Source: Pseudomonas sp. LBUM920
GTDB lineage: Bacteria > Pseudomonadota > Gammaproteobacteria > Pseudomonadales > Pseudomonadaceae
DNA: 64,000 nucleotides
Reading direction: 5' to 3'
Assembly (NCBI RefSeq): GCF_003852315.1
Contig: NZ_CP027762.1
Location: 4,197,501-4,261,500, forward strand
A program made the translations under genes and the position numbers. Under the pieces are notes generated by a model. The model did no database searches. It was not told the origin of the DNA and saw nothing but the letters and a program-made list of their open reading frames with translations. This document shows, piece by piece, positions 1 through 8,766 of the stretch; position 1 is the first letter of the stretch, and each line of letters starts with the position of its first letter.

Positions 1-1
1 C

Positions 2-1282
2 GGCGGCATCGATCCGCATACGCACATGCAATTGCCCTTCATGGGCACTGTGGCCAGTGAAGACTTTTTCAGTGGCACCGCGGCAGGCCTGGCGGGCGGC
101 ACCACCTCGATCATCGACTTTGTGATTCCCAACCCGCAGCAATCCTTGATGGAAGCCTTCCACCAGTGGCGCGGCTGGGCGCAAAAGTCTGCCTCCGACT
201 ACGGTTTTCACGTGGCGATCACCTGGTGGAGCGAACAGGTGCGCGAGGAAATGGCCGAACTGGTCAGCCACCACGGCATTAACAGCTTCAAGCATTTCAT
301 GGCCTACAAGAACGCGATCATGGCGGCTGATGACACCCTGGTCGCCAGCTTCGAGCGCTGCCTTGAACTCGGCGCAGTGCCGACGGTGCACGCAGAAAAC
401 GGCGAGCTGGTGTATCACCTGCAACGCAAGCTGATGGCCCAGGGCATCACCGGGCCGGAGGCGCACCCGCTGTCGCGCCCGTCCCAGGTCGAAGGCGAGG
501 CCGCCAGCCGTGCGATTCGTATCGCCGAAACCATCGGCACGCCGCTGTACCTGGTGCACGTATCGACCAAGGAGGCGCTGGATGAAATCACCTATGCCCG
601 TGGCAAGGGCCAGGCGGTGTACGGCGAAGTGCTCGCCGGCCACCTGCTGCTCGACGACAGCGTTTACCAACACCCTGACTGGCAAACCGCTGCCGGCTAC
701 GTGATGAGCCCGCCATTCCGCCCGCGCGGGCATCAGGAGGCGCTGTGGCACGGCCTGCAATCGGGCAACCTGCACACCACCGCCACCGACCATTGCTGCT
801 TCTGCGCCGAGCAAAAAGCCGCCGGCCGTGACGATTTCAGCAAAATCCCCAACGGCACTGCCGGTATCGAAGACCGCATGGCGTTGCTGTGGCACGAAGG
901 CGTCAACACCGGGCGCCTGTCGATGCAGGAATTTGTCGCGCTGACTTCCACCAATACTGCAAAGATCTTCAATCTTTACCCACGCAAAGGCGCGATTCGC
1001 GTGGGTGCCGATGCTGACTTGGTGCTGTGGGACCCCGAGGGTACGCGGACGATTTCGGCCAAGACCCACCACCAGAAAGTCGATTTCAATATCTTCGAAG
1101 GCAAGACCGTACGCGGCGTGCCGAGCCACACCGTCAGCCAGGGCAAGCTGGTCTGGGCCGATGGCGACCTGCGCGCCGAACGCGGCGCCGGGCGGTATGT
1201 AGAACGCCCGGCGTACCCGTCGGTGTTCGAGCAGTTGAGCAAGCGGGCGGAGCATTCCAGGCCTGTCGCTGTGAAACGCTGA
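2..1282 (+). CDS. hydA: Dihydropyrimidinase (D-hydantoinase family), 5' end cut by window
   Basis: Opens the dihydropyrimidine ring (dihydrouracil or dihydrothymine to the N-carbamoyl-beta-amino acid), the second step of reductive pyrimidine breakdown, in the cytoplasm. The reading frame is open from base 2, so the start codon lies upstream; 426 residues are visible against about 480 in the family. The first codons encode the metal-binding D-P-H-T-H motif of the amidohydrolase fold. Further in are S-F-K followed by FMAYK (the lysine of S-F-K is the one carboxylated in this family) and V-H-A-E-N with a metal-ligand histidine 33 residues later. The preT-preA dehydrogenase genes for the preceding step follow on the same strand, which separates this enzyme from generic hydantoinases. 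A REP pair separates it from preT. Confidence 0.93.
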   Translation, partial: GGIDPHTHMQLPFMGTVASEDFFSGTAAGLAGGTTSIIDFVIPNPQQSLMEAFHQWRGWAQKSASDYGFHVAITWWSEQVREEMAELVSHHGINSFKHFMAYKNAIMAADDTLVASFERCLELGAVPTVHAENGELVYHLQRKLMAQGITGPEAHPLSRPSQVEGEAASRAIRIAETIGTPLYLVHVSTKEALDEITYARGKGQAVYGEVLAGHLLLDDSVYQHPDWQTAAGYVMSPPFRPRGHQEALWHGLQSGNLHTTATDHCCFCAEQKAAGRDDFSKIPNGTAGIEDRMALLWHEGVNTGRLSMQEFVALTSTNTAKIFNLYPRKGAIRVGADADLVLWDPEGTRTISAKTHHQKVDFNIFEGKTVRGVPSHTVSQGKLVWADGDLRAERGAGRYVERPAYPSVFEQLSKRAEHSRPVAVKR

Positions 1283-1290
1283 TACCGCCA

Positions 1291-1362
1291 ATCGCGGGCA
1301 AGCCCGCTCCCACATTCGATCGGGTTTACACAATCCAACTGTGGGAGCTGGCTTGCCTGCGA
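1291..1362. repeat. REP pair, inverted order
   Basis: Two Pseudomonas REP half-elements with the CCCACA end of the first facing the TGTGGG start of the second, the reverse of the usual REPIN hairpin order. The left unit is the GCGGGCAAGCCCGC type, the right one GCTGGCTTGCCTGCGA. It lies in the hydA-preT gap, so it may attenuate or stabilise the operon transcript. Confidence 0.85.
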
Positions 1363-1435
1363 CAAGGCCAGCCCAGGCAACACAAAAACCAATGCCCATC
1401 AGAGGCAGCACCTCAATAACCGTGAGGCCAAAACC

Positions 1436-2803
1436 GTGATCCAGACCCTGACCCACCTCCCCCATCCCCATGAAGATGGGCCGACACTCGCCAGCCATTT
1501 CACCGACCTGGCGCCGCCCCTCAATGCGCGCCAGGCTGCACTTGAAGCGTCGCGCTGCCTGTATTGCTACGACGCGCCGTGCGTCAATGCGTGCCCCAGC
1601 GAGATCGATATCCCGTCGTTCATTCGCAATATCCACACTGAAAACGTTCAGGGCGCGGCGCAGAAGATTCTTTCGGCCAACATCCTCGGCGGCAGTTGCG
1701 CACGGGTTTGCCCCACCGAAATTCTGTGCCAGCAGGCCTGCGTGCGTAACAACGCCGAAGAATGCGCGCCGGTGCTGATCGGCCTGTTGCAACGCTACGC
1801 CATCGACAACGCGCACTTCAGCGAACACCCCTTCCAGCGCGCCGCGCCCACCGGCAAGCGCATCGCCGTGGTCGGCGCCGGGCCTGCGGGGTTGGCCTGT
1901 GCGCATCGCGCCGCCCTGCACGGCCATGACGTGGTGATTTTCGAAGCGCGGGAAAAAGCCGGCGGCCTGAATGAATACGGAATCGCCAAGTACAAACTGG
2001 TGGATGACTTTGCCCAGAAGGAACTGGATTTCCTCCTGCAGATTGGCGGCATCGAGATCCGCCACGGCCAGCGCCTGGGTGACAACCTGACCTTGAGCGA
2101 GCTGCACCAGCAATTCGACTCCGTGTTTCTTGGCCTCGGCCTCGCCGCCAGCAAACAGCTCGGCCTGCCACACGAGGACGCCCCCGGCCTGCTGGCCGCC
2201 ACCGACTACATCCGCGAATTGCGCCAGGCCGATGACCTTACCCAACTGCCGCTGGCCGACCGCTGCATCGTGCTTGGCGCGGGCAACACCGCCATCGACA
2301 TGGCCGTGCAAATGGCCCGCCTTGGCGCCCGCGATGTGAACCTGGTGTACCGCCGTGGCTTGGCGGACATGGGCGCCACCCACCATGAGCAGGACATCGC
2401 CAAGGCCAATCAGGTGCGCCTGCTGACCTGGGCCCAACCCGAAGAAGTGTTGCTCGATGATCAAGGCCACGTGCGCGGCATGCGCTTCGCTCGCACACGC
2501 CTGGACAACGGCCGCCTGCACCCTACCGGCGAGACCTTCGAACTGGCTGCCGATGCGATTTTCAAAGCCATCGGTCAGGGCTTCGACAACGAAGCATTGC
2601 ACGACCCGCTGGCCCAGCAACTGCATCGCGTGGGCGAACGCATCTTTGTTGACGAACACCTGCGCACCAGTATTCCCGGGGTGTACGCCGGCGGCGATTG
2701 CGTCAGCCTTGGCCAGGACCTCACCGTGCAGGCGGTACAACACGGCAAGCTGGCGGCTGAAGCCATGCACGCCCAACTCATGCTGAATGTGGAGGCTGCG
2801 TAA
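1436..2803 (+). CDS. preT: NAD(P)-dependent dihydropyrimidine dehydrogenase, subunit PreT
   Basis: Electron-input subunit of bacterial dihydropyrimidine dehydrogenase, which reduces uracil and thymine. The 455-residue protein has an N-terminal Fe-S domain with eight cysteines in two groups (C41, C44, C49, C53 and C88, C92, C98, C102). A GltD-like flavoprotein half follows, with FAD motif GAGPAG near 147 and NAD(P) motif GAGNTA near 280. The start is GTG; the frame has no better ATG ahead of the first cysteine group. Its TAA overlaps the preA ATG by one base (TAATG), so the two subunits are probably translationally coupled. Sits between hydA and preA in a pyrimidine-degradation operon. Confidence 0.92.
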   Translation: MIQTLTHLPHPHEDGPTLASHFTDLAPPLNARQAALEASRCLYCYDAPCVNACPSEIDIPSFIRNIHTENVQGAAQKILSANILGGSCARVCPTEILCQQACVRNNAEECAPVLIGLLQRYAIDNAHFSEHPFQRAAPTGKRIAVVGAGPAGLACAHRAALHGHDVVIFEAREKAGGLNEYGIAKYKLVDDFAQKELDFLLQIGGIEIRHGQRLGDNLTLSELHQQFDSVFLGLGLAASKQLGLPHEDAPGLLAATDYIRELRQADDLTQLPLADRCIVLGAGNTAIDMAVQMARLGARDVNLVYRRGLADMGATHHEQDIAKANQVRLLTWAQPEEVLLDDQGHVRGMRFARTRLDNGRLHPTGETFELAADAIFKAIGQGFDNEALHDPLAQQLHRVGERIFVDEHLRTSIPGVYAGGDCVSLGQDLTVQAVQHGKLAAEAMHAQLMLNVEAA

Positions 2804-4077
2804 TGGCCGATCTCTCGATTGTGTTCGCCGGTATCAAAGCCCCCAACCCGTTCTGGCTGGCCTCCGCACCGCCCACCGACAAGGCCTACAACGTGGTCCG
2901 CGCCTTTGAAGCCGGCTGGGGCGGCGTGGTCTGGAAAACCCTCGGTGAAGACCCGGCGGCGGTTAACGTGTCGTCACGCTACTCGGCGCACTTCGGCGCC
3001 AACCGTGAAGTGTTGGGCATCAATAACATCGAGTTGATCACCGACCGCTCGCTGGAGATCAACCTGCGCGAAATCACCCAGGTGAAAAAGGACTGGCCGG
3101 ACCGCGCGCTGATTGTGTCGCTGATGGTGCCCTGTGTTGAAGAATCCTGGAAAAACATCCTGCCGCTGGTGGAAGCCACCGGCTGCGACGGCATCGAGCT
3201 GAACTTCGGTTGCCCCCACGGCATGCCCGAGCGAGGCATGGGCGCAGCGGTCGGCCAGGTGCCGGAATACGTGGAACAGGTGACGCGCTGGTGCAAGACG
3301 TATTGCTCGCTGCCGGTGATCGTCAAGCTCACGCCCAATATCACTGACATCCGCGTGGCCGCGCGTGCGGCGTATCGCGGCGGTGCGGACGCGGTATCGC
3401 TGATCAACACCATCAACTCCATCACCAGTGTCGACCTTGAGCGCATGGTCGCCCTGCCGGTGGTCGGCACCCAAAGTACCCATGGCGGGTATTGCGGCTC
3501 GGCCGTCAAGCCGATCGCGTTGAACATGGTCGCGGAAATCGCCCGCGACCCGCAGACCCAAGGCCTGCCGATCTGCGGGATTGGCGGCATCGGCAACTGG
3601 CGCGACGCGGCGGAATTCGTCGCACTGGGTTGCGGCGCGGTGCAGGTGTGCACGGCGGCGATGCTGCATGGCTTTCGGATTGTGGAAGAGATGAAGGACG
3701 GCCTATCGCGGTGGATGGACAGCCAAGGCTACAAAAGCCTGCAGGAATTTTCCGGGCGGGCGGTGGGCAATACCACCGATTGGAAGTACCTGGATATCAA
3801 TTATCAGGTGATCGCCAAGATTGACCAGCAAGCCTGCATTGGCTGTGGGCGTTGCCACATTGCCTGTGAGGACACGTCGCACCAGGCTATCGCGAGCTTG
3901 AAGCAACTGGATGGCACGCATAAATACGAGGTGATCGATGATGAGTGCGTGGGCTGCAATTTGTGCCAGATCACCTGCCCGGTGGCCGATTGCATCGAGA
4001 TGGTGCCGATGGAGACGGGCAAGCCGTTTTTGAATTGGACGCAGGACCCACGTAATCCGTATCGGGAGGCGGTGTAG
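2803..4077 (+). CDS. preA: NAD-dependent dihydropyrimidine dehydrogenase, subunit PreA
   Basis: Catalytic subunit that binds FMN and reduces the pyrimidine ring. The first 320 or so of 424 residues form a dihydroorotate-dehydrogenase-like barrel, with NFGCPHGMPERGMG near residue 135 and KLTPNITDI and SLINTINSI strands. The C-terminus is a ferredoxin-like tail with two 4Fe-4S motifs, CIGCGRCHIAC and CVGCNLCQITC. Length and order match E. coli PreA; in eukaryotes PreT and PreA are one fused protein. It is the last gene of the operon and is followed at once by a REP array. Confidence 0.94.
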   Translation: MADLSIVFAGIKAPNPFWLASAPPTDKAYNVVRAFEAGWGGVVWKTLGEDPAAVNVSSRYSAHFGANREVLGINNIELITDRSLEINLREITQVKKDWPDRALIVSLMVPCVEESWKNILPLVEATGCDGIELNFGCPHGMPERGMGAAVGQVPEYVEQVTRWCKTYCSLPVIVKLTPNITDIRVAARAAYRGGADAVSLINTINSITSVDLERMVALPVVGTQSTHGGYCGSAVKPIALNMVAEIARDPQTQGLPICGIGGIGNWRDAAEFVALGCGAVQVCTAAMLHGFRIVEEMKDGLSRWMDSQGYKSLQEFSGRAVGNTTDWKYLDINYQVIAKIDQQACIGCGRCHIACEDTSHQAIASLKQLDGTHKYEVIDDECVGCNLCQITCPVADCIEMVPMETGKPFLNWTQDPRNPYREAV

Positions 4078-4090
4078 TCCTGTAGACCGC

Positions 4091-4115
4091 TATCGCAGGC
4101 AAGCCAGCTCCCACA
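4091..4115 (-). repeat. Single REP half-element
   Basis: TATCGCAGGCAAGCCAGCTC followed by CCACA, a REP in the minus orientation directly after preA and ahead of the tandem array at 4139. With the first unit of that array it forms an inverted-order REP pair like those at 1291 and 26669. Confidence 0.8.
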
Positions 4116-4138
4116 CTTGAATGTGTTCACCCATCAAC

Positions 4139-4610
4139 TGTGGGAGCTGGCTTGCCTGCGGTAGGGCCATCAGCCCTCACACAAGGCTCAAGGCTCCAAC
4201 CCCACTGGACCGCCTTGGCGAGCAAGCCCGCGCCCACAGCCGACAGCATTCCTTCAGGCAAAACGCGGTCAACTGTGGGAGCTGGCTTGCCTGCGATAGG
4301 GCCATAAGCCCTCACACAAGGCTCAAGGCTCCAACCCCACTGGACCGCCTTGGCGAGCAAGCCCGCGCCCACAGCCGACAGCATTCCTTCAGGCAAAACG
4401 CGGTCAACTGTGGGAGCTGGCTTGCCTGCGATAGGGCCATCAGCCCTCACACAAGGCTCAAGGCTCCAACCCAACTGGACCGCCTTGGCGAGCAAGCCTG
4501 CGCCCACAGCCGACAGCATTCCTTCAGGCAAAACGCGGTCAACTGTGGGAGCTGGCTTGCCTGCGATAGGGCCATAAGCCCTCACACAAGGCTCAAGGCT
4601 CCAACCCAAT
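4139..4610. repeat. Tandem REPIN array, 135-bp period, 3.5 copies
   Basis: TGTGGGAGCTGGCTTGCC recurs at 4139, 4274, 4409 and 4544, exactly 135 bases apart each time. Each full unit has a forward REP, a spacer with CTCACACAAGGCTCAAGG, an inverted REP (GCGAGCAAGCCCGCGCCCAC) and an AT-richer link ending CGCGGTCAA. The last unit stops where it runs into the end of the convergent TetR gene. The unit contains the last codons of that gene (Leu-Glu-Pro-stop on the minus strand), so the array looks like duplication of a REPIN together with the gene end. Units differ at only a few bases. The region has no gene. Confidence 0.93.
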
Positions 4611-5213
4611 CCCGCGCAAAATCACCGCGGTCACGGTCTGAATCGCCTTTTCGAACTGCATGTCCGACAACGGCTGGTGATCATTCAGAATCTTCACCTG
4701 GTGGTCAAAGTCGGCATAGTGCTGGGTGGATGCCCAGATCATGTACAGCAGGCTCGACGGTTCCACCGGCAGGATGCGTTTGTCCTCCACCCACTGGCGA
4801 ATTTTCGCTTCTTTCATCTTGGCCCAGTCGTACAGGCTTTCGTCCAGCGCCTCACCGAGCGTCGGCGCACCGTGGATGATTTCATTGGCCCAGACTTTCG
4901 AGCCATAGGGCCGCGTACGCGAGCGCTGCATCTTGGCGCGGATGTAGCTGCTGAGCACCACCCGCGGATCATCAAAGGTTTCAAAGCTCAGGGCATCCTG
5001 CTTCCACAGCTCCAGCAGGTCGAACAGCACTGCGCTGTACAGTTCGCTTTTGGTGGTGAAGTAGTAATGCAGGTTGGAGCGTGGCAGTTGCACTTCTTCA
5101 GCGATGTCAGCCATGGCGGTGCTGCCGTAGCCTTTTTCAGCGAAGATTTTCTCCGCCGCCAGCAGGATTTTTTCGACGTTGACCCGCCGAATTCCGATCT
5201 TGTGATTGCCCAT
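4593..5213 (-). CDS. TetR-family regulator, RutR/PydR-like
   Basis: Predicted repressor of the neighbouring pyrimidine catabolic genes. The 206-residue protein has an N-terminal helix-turn-helix (ILLAAEKIFAEKGYGSTAMA, then IAEEVQLPRSNLHYYFTTKS) and a C-terminal ligand domain containing MIWASTQHYADF, close to what I recall of E. coli RutR, which senses uracil. I chose the ATG at 5213 (MGNHKIG) with a GGGGAG ribosome site just upstream; an ATG at 5342 is possible but adds 43 residues unlike the family. The last codons and stop are embedded in the tandem REPIN array. It converges on preA. Confidence 0.85.
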   Translation of the reverse strand: MGNHKIGIRRVNVEKILLAAEKIFAEKGYGSTAMADIAEEVQLPRSNLHYYFTTKSELYSAVLFDLLELWKQDALSFETFDDPRVVLSSYIRAKMQRSRTRPYGSKVWANEIIHGAPTLGEALDESLYDWAKMKEAKIRQWVEDKRILPVEPSSLLYMIWASTQHYADFDHQVKILNDHQPLSDMQFEKAIQTVTAVILRGIGLEP

Positions 5214-5356
5214 AAGGGCTCCCCGACAACAACATGGCCTCAAGACTACCATCGGCTCTAGATCGCGGCGACAGGGCATAATGAAACTTCTTACGCGAAC
5301 CTTTCCCCTGCAAAACGGATTGGTTAGGATCGCGATCCCCATGAAGGATCATTGCC

Positions 5357-5800
5357 ATGACTATCCGACCTCGCGTGGCCGCCGACGACCCAGTGCTGGG
5401 AGCACTGTGGGAGCGCTCGGTGCGGGCCACCCATGACTTCCTCCCCGAGGATGACATCCAGCGTTTGCTGCCACTGGTACGCGACGCTTACCTGCCGATG
5501 CCGGCCCTCGACGTTTGGGTCTATGAAGACCAGAACGGCATCGCCGGTTTTATCGGCACCGGCGGCCACAATGTAGAAATGCTGTTTATCGACCCCGATC
5601 GCCGTGGCCAGGGCATCGGCCGCCAATTGCTCGACCACGCCCGCGCACGCCACGACACGCTGACGGTGGATGTGAACGAACAAAACCCGCAGGCCGTGGG
5701 CTTCTACCTGCACTATGGTTTTATCCAGGTCGCGCGCTCGCCGCTGGATGGCGAAGGCAAACCCTTTCCCTTGCTGCACATGGCCTTACCGACTCCCTAA
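5357..5800 (+). CDS. GNAT acetyltransferase, YjaB-like
   Basis: A 147-residue single-domain GNAT. Shared features with E. coli YjaB as I recall it are the ATHDFL stretch near the N-terminus, LFIDPDRRGQGIGRQLL (the acetyl-CoA loop R/Q-x-x-G-x-G/A) near residue 75, and VNEQNPQAVGFYLHYGF near 100, ending with a KPFPLL segment. The substrate is unknown. It lies divergently from the TetR gene with about 140 bases between, and 18 bases before copC. Confidence 0.85.
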   Translation: MTIRPRVAADDPVLGALWERSVRATHDFLPEDDIQRLLPLVRDAYLPMPALDVWVYEDQNGIAGFIGTGGHNVEMLFIDPDRRGQGIGRQLLDHARARHDTLTVDVNEQNPQAVGFYLHYGFIQVARSPLDGEGKPFPLLHMALPTP

Positions 5801-5818
5801 ACCTGAAGGTATTGAACA

Positions 5819-6184
5819 ATGTTGATCAAGAAAACCCTGACCACCGTCGCCCTGCTCGCCTCCTTGCTGGGCGCCTCGGCAGCCTTTGCCCATGCCCACC
5901 TCAAGAGTTCGACACCGGCGGCTGACAGCTCCGTCGCCGCGCCCGCCGACCTGCGCCTGACCTTCACCGAAGGCGTTGAAGCGACGTTCACCAAAGTGTC
6001 CCTGAGCAAGGACGGCACCGAAGTCGCGATCAAAGGCCTGGAAACCCCGGACGCCGACAAGAAAGTCCTGGTGGTCACGCCGGCGGCACCGCTAGCGGCC
6101 GGCACCTACAAAGTGGAATGGCACGCCGTGTCCGTGGACACCCACAAGAGTGAAGGCAGTTACAGCTTCAAGGTCGGCCAATAA
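5819..6184 (+). CDS. copC: Periplasmic copper-binding protein CopC
   Basis: A 121-residue copper-resistance protein that holds Cu(II) in the periplasm. An N-terminal signal peptide ends A-F-A, so the mature protein would start with His (HAHLKSS), the histidine that serves as a copper ligand in this family. The rest is the cupredoxin-like CopC domain, including the late segment VSVDTHKSEGSYSF. copD follows after 3 bases, the usual pair. No copA, copB or cop two-component genes are nearby. Confidence 0.93.
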   Translation: MLIKKTLTTVALLASLLGASAAFAHAHLKSSTPAADSSVAAPADLRLTFTEGVEATFTKVSLSKDGTEVAIKGLETPDADKKVLVVTPAAPLAAGTYKVEWHAVSVDTHKSEGSYSFKVGQ

Positions 6185-6187
6185 CCC

Positions 6188-7045
6188 ATGGCGACCCTGC
6201 TGGTGCTGTGCCGCTTCCTGCATTTCATCGTCGTGCTGTTGATGTTCGGGGCCTGTGTGTTCAGGCCCTGGCTAGTTGGCGCTGAACCGCAGCCGGCGCT
6301 GGACCGGCAACTGCTGCGCCTCACCCGCGCGCTGGCCTGGCTGGGGCTGGGCTCTGGCGTAGCCTGGCTGCTGCTGATCACCGCCAGCATGGCCGGCAGC
6401 TGGGACGCGGCCTTGCAACCGGCCACCGTGCAGTTGGTGCTGGGCAAGACCTTTTTCGGCCAGGTGTGGGTCTGGCATCTGCTGCTGAACCTGTTGCTGG
6501 TGATCGCGCTGATCAAACCCTGGCCCGCCCTGCGCCTGCCACTGACTGCGCTGCTGTTGGCAACGCTGGCACCTGTGGGCCATGGCGCCATGCTCAATGG
6601 CTTGAGCGGACAATTGCTGATCCTCAACCAGGTAGTGCACCTGGTGTGCGTCGGCGCGTGGCTCGGCGGGCTGCTCGTGCTGGTGCTGATCTTCAGGCAG
6701 CCGCAGGGCTACGCGCTGCAGCCGATCCTCAAGCGCTTCAGCGGCGTGGGTTATGGCCTGGTCGGCGGGTTGCTGGTGACGGGCTTGATCAACGTGCGCG
6801 TACTGACCGGGCACCTGTGGCCCACACCGCTGTTCAACGGGTTCGCGCTGATTCTGTTGATCAAAGTGCTGCTAGTGCTGGGCATGCTGGCGTTGGCGTT
6901 GCTGAACCGGTTGCGTATTGAGCGCTGCGAAGAGCGCCGGGCCAGTTTGAAGGCCAGTGTGATGCTGGAGTGGGGATTGGGGGTGTGTGCAGTTGCCGCC
7001 GTTTCGCTCCTGGGCACCCTTCCGCCGATGGTCATGGCCAACTGA
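6188..7045 (+). CDS. copD: Copper homeostasis inner-membrane protein CopD
   Basis: A 285-residue polytopic inner-membrane protein with about eight hydrophobic segments, partner of CopC and thought to move copper across the inner membrane. Family signs are the start with CRFLHFIVVLLMFGA, an HGAMLNGLSG loop near residue 135, and the QVVHLVCVGAWLGGL helix with a conserved histidine. The gene starts 3 bases after copC and is presumably co-transcribed. A REPIN follows the stop. Confidence 0.9.
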   Translation: MATLLVLCRFLHFIVVLLMFGACVFRPWLVGAEPQPALDRQLLRLTRALAWLGLGSGVAWLLLITASMAGSWDAALQPATVQLVLGKTFFGQVWVWHLLLNLLLVIALIKPWPALRLPLTALLLATLAPVGHGAMLNGLSGQLLILNQVVHLVCVGAWLGGLLVLVLIFRQPQGYALQPILKRFSGVGYGLVGGLLVTGLINVRVLTGHLWPTPLFNGFALILLIKVLLVLGMLALALLNRLRIERCEERRASLKASVMLEWGLGVCAVAAVSLLGTLPPMVMAN

Positions 7046-7069
7046 ACATCTCTTTTGACATGCAATCGA

Positions 7070-7156
7070 TGTGGGAGCGGGCTTGCCTGAGATGGCATCC
7101 ACTCGGTGCACCTGATGCACCGAGGTGTCTACATCGCAGGCAAGCCAGCACCTACA
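7070..7156. repeat. REPIN (REP doublet hairpin)
   Basis: Forward REP TGTGGGAGCGGGCTTGCC and inverted REP ATCGCAGGCAAGCCAGCACC flank a 45-base core containing a smaller inverted repeat (CTCGGTGCA/TGCACCGAG). It follows copD. The rest of the gap up to 7306 holds the AT-rich leader of the porin gene. Confidence 0.85.
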
Positions 7157-7306
7157 TTAACTGTGCCTGCTTTTGATCGAAACACACCACGTCATCGTAC
7201 AACTTCCGCTTGACACCCCACGAAAACCCCGTAAATATCCCGCCCAATGTTGTACGACAACGTATAACAAATAATAAAAACAACAAAAGAAAAAGGGAGC
7301 TTCTCT

Positions 7307-8569
7307 GTGAATCAATTCGCCCGCAATTCCTCCTCGCGTATCGGCCTTATCGGTCTCGGCAGCCTGGCGTTCACCCTGCCCCTCAGCGCCCAGGCCGACG
7401 GTTTCCTTGAAGATGCCAAAGCCACGCTCAACCTGCGCAACGCCTACTTCAACCGTAACTTCACCAACCCGACCTACCCGCAGGCCAAGGCCGAAGAGTG
7501 GACGCAAAACTTCATCCTCGATGCCAAATCCGGCTTCACCCAGGGCACTGTGGGTTTTGGGATTGATGTGCTGGGCCTGTATTCGCAAAAGCTCGATGGC
7601 GGCAAAGGCACCGGCGGCACGCAGCTGCTGCCGATCCACAGCGACGGCCGCCCCGCCGACAATTTCGGCCGTCTGGGCGTGGCCCTGAAAACCAAACTGT
7701 CGAAGACCGAACTGAAAGTCGGCGAATGGATGCCGGTGCTGCCGATCCTGCGATCGGACGACGGCCGCTCGCTGCCCCAGACCTTTCGCGGTGGTCAGGT
7801 CACGTCCAATGAAATTGCCGGCTTGACGCTCTACGGCGGACAGTTTCGCGGCAACAGCCCCCGTAATGACGCGAGCATGGAAGACATGTTCATGAACGGT
7901 AAAGCCGCGTTCACCTCCGACCGTTTCAACTTTGGCGGCGGCGAGTACAGCTTCAACGACAAGCGCACACAGGTCGGCGTCTGGTATGCCGAGCTGACGG
8001 ATATCTACCAGCAGCAGTATTTCAACCTGACCCACAGCCAGCCGGTAGGCAACTGGACCCTGGGCGCCAACCTCGGTTATTTCAACGGCAAGGAAGACGG
8101 CAGCGCCCTGGCCGGAGACCTCGACAACAAGACCGTGTCCGCCCTGCTCTCGGCACGCTACAACGGCAACACGTTTTATGTCGGCCTGCAAAAACTCACC
8201 GGTGACAGCCTGTGGATGCGGGTCAACGGCACCAGCGGCGGCACACTCGCCAACGACAGTTACAACGCCAGCTACGATAACGCCAAGGAAAAATCCTGGC
8301 AGGTGCGTCATGACTTCAACTTTGTGGTGCTTGGCATTCCGGGGCTGACCATGATGAACCGCTATATCAGCGGCAGTAACGTGCACACCGGGGCGATCAC
8401 CGACGGCAAGGAGTGGGGACGCGAATCGGAACTGGCCTACACCGTGCAAAGCGGCGCGCTGAGGGACTTGAACGTGCGATGGAGGAATTCGACCCTGCGT
8501 CGGGACTTCAGCAACAATGAATTTGATGAGAATCGGATTTTTATCAGCTATCCGATTTCGCTGCTGTAA
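7307..8569 (+). CDS. OprD-family outer-membrane porin
   Basis: A 420-residue substrate-specific outer-membrane channel. An N-terminal signal peptide ending near AQADG is followed by GFLEDAKATLNLRNAYFNRNF, typical of OprD proteins. The rest alternates short beta strands, and the chain ends in a hydrophobic strand (IFISYPISLL). The start is GTG at 7307 with AGGGAG about 8 bases upstream. It heads the uronate cluster on the same strand, so uptake of uronic or aldaric acids is an inference from context. A REPIN separates it from the next gene. Confidence 0.85.
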   Translation: MNQFARNSSSRIGLIGLGSLAFTLPLSAQADGFLEDAKATLNLRNAYFNRNFTNPTYPQAKAEEWTQNFILDAKSGFTQGTVGFGIDVLGLYSQKLDGGKGTGGTQLLPIHSDGRPADNFGRLGVALKTKLSKTELKVGEWMPVLPILRSDDGRSLPQTFRGGQVTSNEIAGLTLYGGQFRGNSPRNDASMEDMFMNGKAAFTSDRFNFGGGEYSFNDKRTQVGVWYAELTDIYQQQYFNLTHSQPVGNWTLGANLGYFNGKEDGSALAGDLDNKTVSALLSARYNGNTFYVGLQKLTGDSLWMRVNGTSGGTLANDSYNASYDNAKEKSWQVRHDFNFVVLGIPGLTMMNRYISGSNVHTGAITDGKEWGRESELAYTVQSGALRDLNVRWRNSTLRRDFSNNEFDENRIFISYPISLL

Positions 8570-8578
8570 TGCGATGAA

Positions 8579-8667
8579 TGTGGCCGCTGGCTTGCCTGCG
8601 ATAGCGGTGTTTCAGCAAAACGCCTATCCACTGACAGACGGCTATCGCAGGCAAGCCAGCTCTCACT
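8579..8667. repeat. REPIN
   Basis: Forward unit GCTGGCTTGCCTGCGATAGC and inverted unit GCTATCGCAGGCAAGCCAGC with a 42-base core. The outermost bases have decayed (TGTGGCC and CTCTCAC instead of TGTGGGAGC). It lies between the porin and uronate dehydrogenase genes. Confidence 0.83.
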
Positions 8668-8766
8668 TTTTTCAAACCTGTCGTCTGGCAGCGTTGACAA
8701 CCTGGGGAATCCCTAACGATACTTCCAGCAAGTCATACGACAACCTACAACAACAATGGAACCCTC

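Noticed and set aside
4127..4609. A 160-codon minus-strand frame with an internal 45-residue repeat
   Set aside because: It is the translation of the 135-base REPIN repeat (135 is divisible by 3, so the frame stays open) and has no start signals or homologue.
4139..4610. CRISPR array suggested by regular repeats
   Set aside because: The period is 135 bases and the intervals are themselves repeated, with REP hairpins inside. There are no unique spacers and no cas genes. The 131-base array at 39731 fails for the same reason.
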